Source: Aliidiomarina shirensis
Lineage (GTDB): Bacteria > Pseudomonadota > Gammaproteobacteria > Enterobacterales > Alteromonadaceae
DNA: 64,000 nt
Direction of reading: 5' to 3'
Assembly: GCF_003987345.1 (NCBI RefSeq)
Contig: NZ_PIPP01000003.1
Coordinates: 124,001 to 188,000, forward strand
Shown: positions 1 through 9,193 of the stretch, piece after piece
Numbering within the stretch: the stretch's first letter is position 1
Layout: each line of letters starts with the position of its first letter
Notes under the pieces: model-generated
What the model was told of the DNA's origin: nothing
Seen by the model: the letters and a program-made list of their open reading frames with translations, nothing else
The model's database searches: none
Translations under genes and position numbers: made by a program

Positions 1-2029
1 TGGTTAATGCCACATCAATGTAATAAACACTGGAATCAATTTCTTCGGTTTTCAAACCGTGAATATTACAGCCAGTACGAGCAATTTGTTGAGTTAGCTG
101 CGCCAATGCGCCTTGGTGATTTACCACTTCCACACGAATTTCAGAAACAAACTGGGAATCAGGCTTGTTATCCCATTGTACTGGGAAGTAGCGGCCCGGT
201 TCTTCTTCGTGTCCGCGCACGTTCTTACACTCACGGCGGTGAATAACTAAGCCACGCCCCGGGCTTACGTGAGCAATGATATCATCGCCCGGAATTGGCC
301 GGCAGCATTTCGCGAATGATAGCAATAAGCCATCAGCCCCTTTAATGGCTAAACTGCGGCCATGTTCATCATCGCCCGCAGCCGCTTTCAACCGTTGCTC
401 ATCACCAATTAGACGGCGAACTACGGCCACGCCCATCAAGTTTCCGAGGCCGATATCGCGCAACAAACTTTGTTTATCTTCACGCTTTAATTCTTGCGCA
501 ACACGAACAAACTCCGATTCTTTAATATCGTTCATATTCACGGTACCAAGCGATGCGCGAAGCAAGCGTTCGCCTAAAACCAACGCTTCATCAAATTCTT
601 GGTTCTTCAAATACTGGCGGATCTTCAACCGCGCTTTTCCGGTAACTACAAAGTTCAACCAAGCAATGTTTGGCCGCGAGCCAGGTGCCGTTCGAATCTC
701 AACGGTTTGCCCCGTTTCTAAGGGCTTGCTTAATGAATACGCTTTATGGTTAACGCGTGCGCCGATACAGGTGTTGCCAATATCCGTGTGAACCGCATAC
801 GCAAAATCTACCGCGGTGGCACCCTGTGGTAATTCGATAATGCGGCCATCAGGGGTGAATACATATATTTCATCAGGGAATAAATCTGATTTTACATTCT
901 CAATAAATTCAAATGAGTTACCTGCGCTTTGCTGCAGCTCAATAAGGCTCTGCATCCATTTTTGCGCCCGCACTTGAGCGGTGGTGTTGTTATCTTCAAT
1001 ATCTTTATATAACCAATGCGCGGCCACGCCACGATCGGCCATTAAATCCATTTCTTCGGTGCGAATTTGAATTTCTACCGGCACCCCGTGCGGGCCTTTC
1101 AACGAGGTATGCAACGATTGATAGCCATTTGATTTTGGAATCGCAATGTAATCTTTGAAGCGGGTTTCAATGGGCTTATACAAATTATGAACCGCACCCA
1201 ATACGCGATAACAGGTATCTACGGAATCAACGATTACACGGAATGCATAGATATCCATCACTTGCGTGAACTTCAACTCCTTGTTCAACATCTTTTTATA
1301 GATGCTGTATAGATGCTTCTCTCGGCCGTATACCCGTGCACGGATCCCCATTTCACCAAGGCGTGATAAAACTTCATCGTGAGTGCGTTCTAGCAACGCT
1401 TTGCGATTGCCGCGGGCTTTGCGAACTTGGCTATCGAGTAGGCGCGCGCGCCATGGGTAAAGCGCATGAAAGCCTAAGGTTTCAAGCTCATTTTTAATAT
1501 TGTGGATACCCAAGCGGTGCGCCAACGGTGCATAAATCTCAAGTGTTTCGCGGCCGATTCGACGGCGCTTATCTGGCCGCAGCGAACCTATAGTGCGCAT
1601 ATTGTGCGTTCTATCCGCCAGCTTAATAAGAATCACACGAATATCTTGCACCATCGCCATAATCATCTTGCGATAGTTTTCGATTTGGTGCTCTTCTTTA
1701 CTATTAAACTGCAGCTTATCCAGCTTCGATACGCCTTCAACGAGCTCAGCTACCGTAGCGCCGAATTGTTCGGCAAGATCTTCTTGGGTTACTGGGGTAT
1801 CTTCTATCACATCGTGCAGTAACGCAGCCATAAGGGTTTCATGGTCAAGCCGCATCTCGGCAAGCATACATGCTACTGCAACTGGGTGGGTAATGTAGGG
1901 CTCACCGCTTTGGCGTTTTTGCTCACCGTGCGCATCAAAAGCCACAACAAAAGCCTGTTCAAGGCGTGTTACTTGATCAGCAGGTAAATAAGCTTCGGTT
2001 AATGTGCGCAAACCTTCAAAAAGATACAC
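1..2029 (-). CDS. spoT: SpoT, bifunctional (p)ppGpp synthetase/hydrolase (C-terminus cut by window edge)
   Basis: This cytoplasmic enzyme makes and degrades the stringent-response alarmone (p)ppGpp. About 676 codons are visible, in the order HD hydrolase (HDVIEDT signature near residue 75), RelA/SpoT synthetase, TGS, and most of the C-terminal ACT domain. The last visible residues (HGLKTEEID...YYIDVAL) lie in the ACT domain, and E. coli SpoT has about 702 residues, so only about 25 residues are missing. The start chosen is GTG at 2029 because translation then begins YLFEGLRTLTEAYLPADQ, the usual SpoT N-terminus. A purine-rich GAAGTGAGAG stretch lies just upstream. The gene follows gmk and rpoZ in the same order as in enterobacteria, so it is probably read partly from the gmk promoter. 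The 184-bp gap from rpoZ holds two hairpins and could carry its own promoter. Confidence 0.97.
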   Translation of the reverse strand, partial: MYLFEGLRTLTEAYLPADQVTRLEQAFVVAFDAHGEQKRQSGEPYITHPVAVACMLAEMRLDHETLMAALLHDVIEDTPVTQEDLAEQFGATVAELVEGVSKLDKLQFNSKEEHQIENYRKMIMAMVQDIRVILIKLADRTHNMRTIGSLRPDKRRRIGRETLEIYAPLAHRLGIHNIKNELETLGFHALYPWRARLLDSQVRKARGNRKALLERTHDEVLSRLGEMGIRARVYGREKHLYSIYKKMLNKELKFTQVMDIYAFRVIVDSVDTCYRVLGAVHNLYKPIETRFKDYIAIPKSNGYQSLHTSLKGPHGVPVEIQIRTEEMDLMADRGVAAHWLYKDIEDNNTTAQVRAQKWMQSLIELQQSAGNSFEFIENVKSDLFPDEIYVFTPDGRIIELPQGATAVDFAYAVHTDIGNTCIGARVNHKAYSLSKPLETGQTVEIRTAPGSRPNIAWLNFVVTGKARLKIRQYLKNQEFDEALVLGERLLRASLGTVNMNDIKESEFVRVAQELKREDKQSLLRDIGLGNLMGVAVVRRLIGDEQRLKAAAGDDEHGRSLAIKGADGLLLSFAKCCRPIPGDDIIAHVSPGRGLVIHRRECKNVRGHEEEPGRYFPVQWDNKPDSQFVSEIRVEVVNHQGALAQLTQQIARTGCNIHGLKTEEIDSSVYYIDVALT

Positions 2030-2058
2030 TTCAGCGCTCTCACTTCTCTATTTGATAC

Positions 2059-2078
2059 TTTAAGTATTTTTACTTAAA
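2059..2078. promoter_or_regulatory. AT-rich perfect inverted repeat upstream of spoT
   Basis: TTTAAGTA (2059-2066) is repeated exactly in inverted orientation as TACTTAAA (2071-2078) around a TTTT spacer, about 30 bp upstream of the spoT GTG. The arms extend by ATA/TAT if one C is bulged. It could be an operator or a weak RNA hairpin in the spoT leader. The function is unknown. Confidence 0.35.
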
Positions 2079-2163
2079 TATCCGCCCTTACAATCAGCAG
2101 CGATTATTTCTAAGTATTATTGCTAGGTATAACAGAGAGGATAAGGGTAAACAAACAATTTGC

Positions 2164-2203
2164 CAACGGGGGAAATGCCAACGGGAGCAGATTGCCCCCG
2201 TTG
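2164..2203 (-). terminator. GC-rich hairpin between rpoZ and spoT
   Basis: CAACGGGGG (2164-2172) pairs perfectly with CCCCCGTTG (2195-2203), directly after the rpoZ stop on the minus strand. The sequence beyond it on that strand (GCAAATTGTTTG) has only a poor T tract. It is therefore more likely a partial terminator, attenuator or mRNA-stabilising stem separating rpoZ from spoT than a full terminator. Confidence 0.4.
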
Positions 2204-2213
2204 AGAAAATCGA

Positions 2214-2495
2214 TTAATCGTTAGAATCACTCGATTTCAATGCAGCCATTGCTGCTACTTCTGCTTCATCTTGTGCGTATTGCGCGTCTTGGTCGTCTTG
2301 ATCAAGGCGGCCAGCATCAATAAATCCAGCTTCAATTTCGCGAAGTGCAATGATAGTTGGTTTATCGTTCGTGGTTTGCACCATTGGCTCTTTGCCATAG
2401 TTAGCAATTTGACGCGCACGACGTGCTGCTACTAGAACCAAATCAAACCGGTTTCCAATGCGTTCTACTGCGTTTTCTACTGTTACCCGTGCCAT
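2214..2495 (-). CDS. rpoZ: RNA polymerase omega subunit RpoZ
   Basis: The 93-residue product begins [20 protein letters not shown], the conserved omega N-terminus. It continues with the RARQI and [11 protein letters not shown] segments that contact the beta-prime subunit. Omega assists assembly of RNA polymerase and is part of the ppGpp-binding site at the omega/beta-prime interface. The C-terminal third is acidic and variable, as in other gammaproteobacterial omegas. It sits between gmk (109 bp upstream) and spoT, the conserved neighbourhood in this class. Confidence 0.97.
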   Translation of the reverse strand: MARVTVENAVERIGNRFDLVLVAARRARQIANYGKEPMVQTTNDKPTIIALREIEAGFIDAGRLDQDDQDAQYAQDEAEVAAMAALKSSDSND

Positions 2496-2604
2496 CTTAT
2501 TACTCCGCGAAACTCAAATTGATTCTTTGAAAGGGCAAATAGTGTACTGCAAAGTAACGGATCCGCCAAGATCTATTGCTCATTGCATTGTTTTAGTTGG
2601 GTTT

Positions 2605-3237
2605 TTATTCTTCAGCGAGCAGATTATGCAATATTTCACGATGCCGAATTTGCTGCTTCGAGCGGCGCAAACGTTGGCTCATTACAATGTGCTCTAAATT
2701 ATCCACGGATGTGGCGAAATCGTTGTTCACAATTAAGTAGCTAAATTCAGCGTAATGCGACATTTCGTGCTGTGCTTTCGCCATGCGTTTCGCAATCACT
2801 TCATCGCTATCTTGCCCGCGTTCACGCAGGCGACGTTCAAGCTCTTCATTCGAGGGCGGAAGAATGAATATCGTATGTACGCCCGGATATGCTGCTTTTA
2901 CCTGCCGAGTGCCCTGCCAATCGATATCTAAGAAGACATCAATCCCGCTCGCTAAAGTATCTTCAATTACTGTACGCGAGGTACCGTAATAGTTATCGAA
3001 CACTTTCGCCCATTCATAAAACTCGTGCTTTTCTACCTGCTGCAGAAATTCAGCTTCGCTTACAAAATGATAGTGCACACCATTAATTTCACCTGGCCGT
3101 GGCGCCCGCGTTGTAGTGCTTACCGATACCTGCATAGAGCCTTTTTCATGCCGCTCTAATAAGGCTTTGATCATACTCGATTTTCCGGCACCACTTGGCG
3201 CAGCAATTACAAATAGGTTTCCACTAACGTTCGACAT
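2605..3237 (-). CDS. gmk: Guanylate kinase
   Basis: This 210-residue cytosolic enzyme phosphorylates GMP to GDP with ATP. The P-loop APSGAGKSS lies at residues 11-19, followed by TTRAPRPGE (GMP-binding loop) and the DIDWQG segment. The start is placed at ATG 3237 ([14 protein letters not shown]) because this matches the usual length of about 207 residues. An in-frame TTG at 3261 would add eight residues with no family support, and neither start has a strong Shine-Dalgarno. It is the first gene of the gmk-rpoZ-spoT cluster, linking guanine-nucleotide supply with alarmone metabolism. Confidence 0.96.
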   Translation of the reverse strand: MSNVSGNLFVIAAPSGAGKSSMIKALLERHEKGSMQVSVSTTTRAPRPGEINGVHYHFVSEAEFLQQVEKHEFYEWAKVFDNYYGTSRTVIEDTLASGIDVFLDIDWQGTRQVKAAYPGVHTIFILPPSNEELERRLRERGQDSDEVIAKRMAKAQHEMSHYAEFSYLIVNNDFATSVDNLEHIVMSQRLRRSKQQIRHREILHNLLAEE

Positions 3238-3404
3238 AAGCACGCTTTTAAGTGAGTTCAAAGGTGCAACATAAAGTACACCGAATGCCGTTAAAAAACC
3301 ACTTTTACGTGAAATAGGTGATTGCTACATTTAGGCTTTCTTGATTCCATGCTATAACAAGTACTTCAATACCTTTGTGTATTTATTCTAAGAGGAAATT
3401 TGCC

Positions 3405-4001
3405 ATGGAACTCACCCACTGGATTCTAATTGCGGTGCTGGTTATTGCTGTATTTTACGCGATCGGCATTTACAACAAACTCGTTACCCTAAAAAACCGA
3501 TTTGAAAATGCCTTTGCGCAAATTGATGTGCAATTAAAGCGTCGTTACGATCTTATCCCTAACTTGGTTGAAGTTGCGAAATCTTACTTAAAGCATGAAC
3601 GTGAAACGCTGGAAGCTGTTGTTCAAGCACGTAACCAAGCTGCTGCTGCATTAGAAGGCGCTTCTGCAAACCCTGGTGATGCGAAAGCGATGGGCAATTT
3701 GGCGGGTGCCGAGGGTGCACTTGGTAGCGCTATGGGCCGCCTGAATGTGGTAATGGAAGCTTATCCTGATTTAAAAGCCAACCAGAACATGGCGCAACTT
3801 AGCGAAGAACTTACCAGTACGGAAAATAAAGTAGCGTTTTCGCGCCAAGCTTTTAACGATTCGGTGATGGAATACAACACGTACCGCCAATCGTTCCCAC
3901 CCGTAGTATTTGCTGGTTTAGTGGGGCACGGTGAAGATGCGAGCTTGTTGCAATTTGAAGATCGCGAAGCCATTCAAGAAGCACCGAAAGTTGAATTTTA
4001 A
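3405..4001 (+). CDS. LemA family protein
   Basis: The 198-residue protein has a single N-terminal membrane segment (residues about 5-22). The hallmark LemA helical region follows: KNRFENAFAQIDVQLKRRYD, LIPNLVEVAKSY, then an Ala-rich helix and ANQNMAQLSEELTSTENKV. ATG 3405 was chosen because AAGAGGAAA sits 8-10 bp upstream; an in-frame GTG at 3375 lacks a ribosome site. The following M48 protease gene begins 16 bp after the stop. LemA and M48/HtpX-like proteases are frequent neighbours, implying joint action at the inner membrane, but the biochemical role of LemA is not known. Confidence 0.93.
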   Translation: MELTHWILIAVLVIAVFYAIGIYNKLVTLKNRFENAFAQIDVQLKRRYDLIPNLVEVAKSYLKHERETLEAVVQARNQAAAALEGASANPGDAKAMGNLAGAEGALGSAMGRLNVVMEAYPDLKANQNMAQLSEELTSTENKVAFSRQAFNDSVMEYNTYRQSFPPVVFAGLVGHGEDASLLQFEDREAIQEAPKVEF

Positions 4002-4017
4002 CTACTGGGAAAATTAA

Positions 4018-5970
4018 ATGTCGGTAATGAATTTCTTTGAGCACCAAGCTATTGCCCGGCGCAACACGCGGTTGCTGGTGATTCTATTCGGGGTGGCGGT
4101 TATTTCGTTATTGCTACTTACCGGGCTACTTGTTGCTGCCTTCACCGGTGGCATGAGTGCAATGGACGAAGAAAGTGCTGGTGGTGGAGAGTTCCTATTT
4201 CATTGGGATATTATCGTGGCCGTAATGGGCATGACACTCTCTGCCATTAGCCTTGCCGTATTATTTAAGTGGTATATGTTGAAGGGTGGCGGCAAAGTTG
4301 TGGCAGAAAGCCTTGGCGGCCGCCGTTTATCACCTGATAGTAACGATGCCACCGAGCGCAAAGTGCTCAACGTGGTTGAAGAAATGGCCATTGCGGCCAA
4401 TATGCCCGTTCCTCCCGTATATTTAATGGAGCAAGAACAAGGTATCAATGCATTTGCTGCGGGTTATTCACCGCGTGACGCGGTAATCGGTGTTACCCGC
4501 GGATGTGTTGAAAACCTGACCCGAGATCAACTTCAGGGCGTTATCGCCCACGAAATTGCGCATATATTGAATGGTGATATGCGGATGAATATTCGTATTA
4601 TTGCTATTTTGAACGGTATTTTGTTTATCTCCCACGCTGGTTACTTGTTGCTCCGTACTGGCATGTACAGCCGCCGCAACGAGAAAAATCCATTGCCATT
4701 TATTGGTATCGGGTTACTTGTTATCGGTGCCCTTGGCGTGTTTTTCGGTAATATTATTAAAGCTGCGGTTAGCCGCCAACGCGAATATTTAGCCGATGCT
4801 TCGGCAGTACAGTTTACTCGTAACCCGGATGGTATTGGCGGTGCTTTGGAGCAAATCGGAGCGCTTAGTGCCAACAAAGGCCATGGCAGTAAAGTAGAAA
4901 GTAAAAATGCCGATGAAGCTTCACATTTGTTTTTTGGCCAGGCTATTAGCAAAGCCGTTTCGCTATTTGCTACACATCCACCGTTAGCAACGCGTATCAA
5001 GCGCGTACGCCCGGATTGGGATGGTAAATTTCGGAGCAATCCCAAAGAACAACTCGCAGAAGAGCTCGCAAACGAAGCGAAGCTCAACGAGAAAGAACGC
5101 ATGGCGCAGCGTATGGCCGTTTTGGGTTCTGCTTCTGGTGCGCTCGGCGGTGGATTAGCGGCAACATTACCGGAAGGTGCGATTACGGGCGATTACGCTC
5201 AGGGTGGGCAAGCGCTCACTGAAGGCATCGTAGCCGCTGCCATTATCGATGAAAGCATGCGTACCGAAGTTCGCCAGCAAGCCGGTGCACAAGCTTTAGT
5301 ATTCGCAATGGCGTTGAGTGCTGATAACGAAGTTCGCAGCAAACAACTGAATATAATTGCTTCCGAACATGAAAACGAATTACGGCAGCGCACGGAAAAC
5401 GATTACCAGAAAATTTCTGAGCTACCGCTTGAACAACGTTTGCCTCTTATCGAACTTTCAGTGCCGGCCCTGAAATCACTGGCAAAAGAAGAGGCGTACA
5501 CAGTACTCGCAACCCTAGATAAGTTGGTAGCAGTGGATGCGCAAGTATCACTTTATGAATGGTGTTTAGTACAAATGCTGCAACGCTATGTGCGTGCCGA
5601 ATTTGAACCAAATAAGCGCGTTGCCAAAGTTGGCATTCGCAAGCAATCAGATGCTGAGTTCACCCTATCAGTATTGGCATGGTATGGACATGAAAGCGAT
5701 AGCGAAGCCGAATTAGCATTTGCGGCAGGAGCACGCGGTTTCTCGAAAAACCTGAAACCATTTCGCCAACAGCCTTTCAATTTTGCCGAACTTTCCGAAT
5801 GTTTAGATCGCATTGATCAATGGTCGGTAAAAGAAAAAGAGCAAATTGTAAAAGCATGGTTAATCTGCGCTAAACACGACGGCGAGATTAATGTGGTTGA
5901 GCGAAAACTGCTAACTACGCTTTCAGCCTGTGTTGGTGAGCCACTACCGCCCGAATCTGAGCCGCAATAA
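4018..5970 (+). CDS. M48 family (HtpX/Ste24-like) membrane zinc metallopeptidase with long C-terminal extension
   Basis: The 650-residue inner-membrane protease has transmembrane segments near residues 19-42, 62-84, 193-212 and 226-247. The zinc motif HEIAH is at 178-182, and the third ligand is probably Glu256 in REYLADASAVQ. HtpX-type enzymes are about 290 residues, so the soluble region from about 340 to 650 is extra. Its last 45 residues (KEKEQIVKAWLICAKHDGE...) resemble a TerB-like helical module, which is my inference from pattern only. The gene is coupled to the LemA gene. A second in-frame ATG at 4027 is an alternative start. Its 3' end overlaps the opposing hydrolase gene by 56 bp. 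Confidence 0.92.
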   Translation: MSVMNFFEHQAIARRNTRLLVILFGVAVISLLLLTGLLVAAFTGGMSAMDEESAGGGEFLFHWDIIVAVMGMTLSAISLAVLFKWYMLKGGGKVVAESLGGRRLSPDSNDATERKVLNVVEEMAIAANMPVPPVYLMEQEQGINAFAAGYSPRDAVIGVTRGCVENLTRDQLQGVIAHEIAHILNGDMRMNIRIIAILNGILFISHAGYLLLRTGMYSRRNEKNPLPFIGIGLLVIGALGVFFGNIIKAAVSRQREYLADASAVQFTRNPDGIGGALEQIGALSANKGHGSKVESKNADEASHLFFGQAISKAVSLFATHPPLATRIKRVRPDWDGKFRSNPKEQLAEELANEAKLNEKERMAQRMAVLGSASGALGGGLAATLPEGAITGDYAQGGQALTEGIVAAAIIDESMRTEVRQQAGAQALVFAMALSADNEVRSKQLNIIASEHENELRQRTENDYQKISELPLEQRLPLIELSVPALKSLAKEEAYTVLATLDKLVAVDAQVSLYEWCLVQMLQRYVRAEFEPNKRVAKVGIRKQSDAEFTLSVLAWYGHESDSEAELAFAAGARGFSKNLKPFRQQPFNFAELSECLDRIDQWSVKEKEQIVKAWLICAKHDGEINVVERKLLTTLSACVGEPLPPESEPQ

Positions 5971-6829
5971 CTTCTGGATCTTCTTGCATAAAACAATGCC
6001 CACCCTCAATTTCACTAACGGATAGATTGGGGTGGGCTGCTTTCCAAGCCGCCATTGATTTGCTTAAGAACGGATAGGTATCTTTGCCAATCCAGACAAA
6101 TGTAGGCACGGTTACGGCACCCAGATCTCGCCATAGTTTCGCCGCATAGGTGCTAAATATTTCAGCTTCTCGCTCCGGTAAACACTTTAATTTCTGCCCC
6201 TCGCTAGTTGTTTCCATAGCGTGCTGAACATAGGCGGATAACGCATCCTCTTGCCAGCCACGAAACATTCCTCGGCCGCGCAAGGCATCCATTGCCGCCT
6301 TTTCATCCGGCCAAAGCATGCGCCGGCGCCGCGCTTTCTTTGCTACCGGGTTTAAGCCAATACGGCCAAGAGGCATAGCCCAACGAATCATACTCGGTGG
6401 AAAAAGCATCGGGTCGAGTAATACCAATTGTTGAAATAAATTTTTGTCAGCGGAGCTCATCAAGCTGGTTAACGCCCCACCAAAACTATGGCCCATACCG
6501 ATGTGCGGTACATTCGGATACTCGCTAGCATACTGGCGCCAAGTGAGTGCAGCTAGTTCGCCCGAACGGTTCCAACCTACAAACTTGCCGCCATGCTCAC
6601 TATCACCGTGGCCCTGGGCATCATGTAAGAAAATATCAAAATGAGGCGCTAACTGTTGCCAAAGCGGCAAATAAGTAAGGCCAGAATAGCTATTGCCGTG
6701 AATAAAGTGCAGCACTGGCAAGCCGCGCGCAGGAGTACGGACGCCTTGCAGCAAAAAGCCTTCGGGAGCGTTAAACTGCCAACGCAACCATCCGATACCA
6801 CCAATTTCAACGTCTTGTTCGTGCTGCAT
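5915..6829 (-). CDS. Alpha/beta hydrolase
   Basis: The 304-residue cytosolic hydrolase has the oxyanion-hole HGNSYSG segment near residue 44, the GHGDSEHGG loop, and the nucleophile elbow GHSFGG (Ser near residue 115). The catalytic His is probably in EGGHCFMQEDP near the C-terminus. No membrane segment or signal peptide is present, and the substrate cannot be predicted. AGGGT lies just upstream of ATG 6829. The 3' end overlaps the convergent M48 protease gene by 56 bp, and both frames look intact through the overlap. Confidence 0.9.
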   Translation of the reverse strand: MQHEQDVEIGGIGWLRWQFNAPEGFLLQGVRTPARGLPVLHFIHGNSYSGLTYLPLWQQLAPHFDIFLHDAQGHGDSEHGGKFVGWNRSGELAALTWRQYASEYPNVPHIGMGHSFGGALTSLMSSADKNLFQQLVLLDPMLFPPSMIRWAMPLGRIGLNPVAKKARRRRMLWPDEKAAMDALRGRGMFRGWQEDALSAYVQHAMETTSEGQKLKCLPEREAEIFSTYAAKLWRDLGAVTVPTFVWIGKDTYPFLSKSMAAWKAAHPNLSVSEIEGGHCFMQEDPEVIAAQIRAVVAHQHRLKA

Positions 6830-6992
6830 AATTTACCCTAATGACCATTAACCCTACAAAATGCTGGTTGAAAAAAATCGAAATCGGCGCAAGATAACCG
6901 TTCACCATACAATTACGCGATACACTTGGCTTTTAGTTCAAATACTAAGATTACAATATTCGCACTTAGAACAGCATATTTGAGGGCCCAGC

Positions 6993-7739
6993 ATGGCGCA
7001 ATGGATGACCGGTACGGTAGTTGAAAACAAACGTTGGCACGACGATTTGTTCAGCTTACGGGTAGAAATACCCACACCATTTTCATTTACCGCTGGCCAA
7101 TTTGTTCGGCTCGGTTTACCCGGCACTGAAAAACGCATTCAGCGTGCTTACTCTTTGGTAAACAGCCCAAACGAACCCCTGCTCGATTTCCTTATTACTA
7201 CGGTCCCCGACGGTGAATTATCGCCGCGGCTCGATTTACTCGGCGTGGGCGATACTTTAGAGGTAAGCGCTCCACCCTCCGGCTTTTTTATTCTTAGTGA
7301 GCTTCCCGAGGGCAAAACGCTGTGGTTAATCAGCACGGGCACGGGCATCGGGCCTTATCTTTCCATGTTACACACCGACGAACCGTGGCAGCGTTTTGAG
7401 CATGTAGTGCTTGTACATGGCGTTCGCTATGCGCGCGATCTTTGCTATCAAGAGCAAATACAACAATGGCAGCAGCAATACCCAAACCGTTTCCACTATC
7501 AGCCCGTGGTAACGCGTGAAACGGTTCCAAACGGTTTGCAACAACGAATACCCGTTCTCATTGCCAACGGTTTACTTGAAAAGGCTGTGGGCGTTACGCT
7601 CGATACGCAAGCACAAGTAATGATTTGCGGGAATCCAGCCATGATTGTTGATAGTAAAGCCGCGTTGTTGGAAAAAGGCTTAGATAAAAACCTTCGCCGC
7701 AAACCCGGCAATGTTACCGTGGAACAATATTGGAAGTAA
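6993..7739 (+). CDS. fpr: Ferredoxin--NADP+ reductase
   Basis: The 248-residue flavoenzyme exchanges electrons between NADPH and ferredoxin or flavodoxin. It aligns along its whole length with E. coli Fpr (248 residues): MAQWMTGTVVENKRW start, FAD-binding RAYSLVNSP, TVPDGELSPRL, STGTGIGPYLS (NADP loop), CGNPAMI, and a C-terminus ending YWK. It is transcribed alone, divergently from the hydrolase gene, with 163 bp between the two starts. In relatives Fpr supports oxidative-stress repair and iron-sulfur or ferric reduction. Its link here to the bacterioferritin-associated ferredoxin at 47175 is inference. Confidence 0.95.
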   Translation: MAQWMTGTVVENKRWHDDLFSLRVEIPTPFSFTAGQFVRLGLPGTEKRIQRAYSLVNSPNEPLLDFLITTVPDGELSPRLDLLGVGDTLEVSAPPSGFFILSELPEGKTLWLISTGTGIGPYLSMLHTDEPWQRFEHVVLVHGVRYARDLCYQEQIQQWQQQYPNRFHYQPVVTRETVPNGLQQRIPVLIANGLLEKAVGVTLDTQAQVMICGNPAMIVDSKAALLEKGLDKNLRRKPGNVTVEQYWK

Positions 7740-7756
7740 CGGACTCATCAAAGCCG

Positions 7757-9193
7757 CTACATCCACCGTTTATTATTGTTCGCCGTTAAGGCCAAGATAT
7801 CCTGCTGCAAGCGTTCCGCTTGCTCTTTCGGCATGCACGGAATTGAAAGCGTTCCACCCGCCGTATCTATTTTCAACGCGCGCAAATTAAACAGCCGTGA
7901 AAATGGATTCGAGCTAATACGGATACGCTGCATTTTCGCCGCAGGTGCCCAACGCTCACTCACACCAATAACGCCGCTTTTAACCGCGATCCAGCCGCCC
8001 TGATAATGCCAAGCAAAATTGCGCCACCATAACCAACGCAACAATAAAATCGCTACCGCCACGCCAATTCCAGCCCACGGGTTAAGAATCCAGCCCGCCG
8101 CAACACTTGGAATTAACCAGTAACGCGGAATCAATATTTTATGCACGCGATTCCAATGCGCTGTAGGAAGTTGTAAATCGGCACTTACCAATTCACGATT
8201 ATCACGATTTAGCACTGGTATCGTAAACCGGCCTTCGGCTTTATCATTGATGCCGCCAGCTTGCAAAATACGTAACTGCCAGCGTTGTAAGATACGGGCA
8301 ATTAAGCCTTGGCGAAACTCGATTAATTGTAATTTTGGAATGCGAAAGCTGCGCGATAAACTGCCAATTAAGCCTGCTTTATAAGCAACCCGATCACCGT
8401 TCCGTTGTAAGTGATAGCCGTAATATTGATTGTAAAAAAACAGAACTGCGCCCAACAAAACCAGAATTAAAGCAACAACGCCGAATCCCACTAGGATAAC
8501 AACGGCTTGCCAAAGCGATGCAAAGCCATCAACAAAACTCTCTAGCCAATCGATAACATACTCAGATACGAATTGGTTCGAGAACAACAACGCGGCCAAT
8601 ACACCCACAACCAGCAATGCATTTTGAATTAAGCCAACCCGAAGAATTTCAGCGCGCGGCAATATCAATTCAAAATCAGCTTGCGCATTCGGATCTAATT
8701 GAGCCGCTTCGGCATCGGTATCCGTGGCTTTTAGGGTATTTAGGATGTCTTTTTGTAACCGCTCGGCGAGATCATCATCTAAACCTGCTACTTCAACTTC
8801 GGAGCCTTTACTGCCTGCACTTTGCAACTGCAAAATAGCGAGTTTGAAAGGCTTAAACCAAATTGGCCGGCGAATATCCGCTTGCTGAATACGATCGTAA
8901 TCTAAATTTAACTCTGAACGCTTAAACACCCCTTGGCGCACGCGAATACGCTCGGGCTCTAACACATAGGAAAAGCGCCGATAACGCAAGAAAGTAGCCA
9001 CAAGCAGCACAACAAATATTACGCCCACCGCTACTGGCCACCAATGTAATAAGTTACGCAGGCCCACGAACACAGCCACTAAACCGGGCAGCGCGTTGTA
9101 CAAATGTTTTACGGTTAATCGAACACTACTGATAAAGAAAAATATCAGTGAAACCAGTGGCAACCGTTGCCAATCGAGTGCATCTGATTTCAT
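7757..9193 (-). CDS. PH domain (DUF304/YdbT-like) inner-membrane protein
   Basis: The 478-residue membrane protein contains repeated bacterial PH (bPH2, DUF304) units, for example RFSYVLEPERIRVRQGVFKRSELNLDYDRIQQADI written in short as the RIQQAD block. A third unit lies near the C-terminus (QGGWIAVKSGVIGVSERWAP). Hydrophobic pairs near residues 10-60, 185-260 and 360-385 separate the units, matching the YdbT architecture. The start ATG at 9193 overlaps the stop of the upstream PH-domain gene by four bases, so the two are translationally coupled. The family function is unresolved. YdbS/YdbT relatives in Gram-positive bacteria are linked to antimicrobial resistance, but that cannot be read from this sequence. 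Confidence 0.85.
   Translation of the reverse strand: MKSDALDWQRLPLVSLIFFFISSVRLTVKHLYNALPGLVAVFVGLRNLLHWWPVAVGVIFVVLLVATFLRYRRFSYVLEPERIRVRQGVFKRSELNLDYDRIQQADIRRPIWFKPFKLAILQLQSAGSKGSEVEVAGLDDDLAERLQKDILNTLKATDTDAEAAQLDPNAQADFELILPRAEILRVGLIQNALLVVGVLAALLFSNQFVSEYVIDWLESFVDGFASLWQAVVILVGFGVVALILVLLGAVLFFYNQYYGYHLQRNGDRVAYKAGLIGSLSRSFRIPKLQLIEFRQGLIARILQRWQLRILQAGGINDKAEGRFTIPVLNRDNRELVSADLQLPTAHWNRVHKILIPRYWLIPSVAAGWILNPWAGIGVAVAILLLRWLWWRNFAWHYQGGWIAVKSGVIGVSERWAPAAKMQRIRISSNPFSRLFNLRALKIDTAGGTLSIPCMPKEQAERLQQDILALTANNNKRWM

Noticed and set aside
276-791. 171-residue plus-strand open frame
   Set aside because: It is the antisense shadow of spoT, with Ser/Arg-rich composition and no family pattern.
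4641-5102. 153-residue minus-strand open frame inside the M48 gene
   Set aside because: It is low-complexity Ser/Ala/Leu-rich sequence opposite a strongly conserved protease, so it is a shadow frame.
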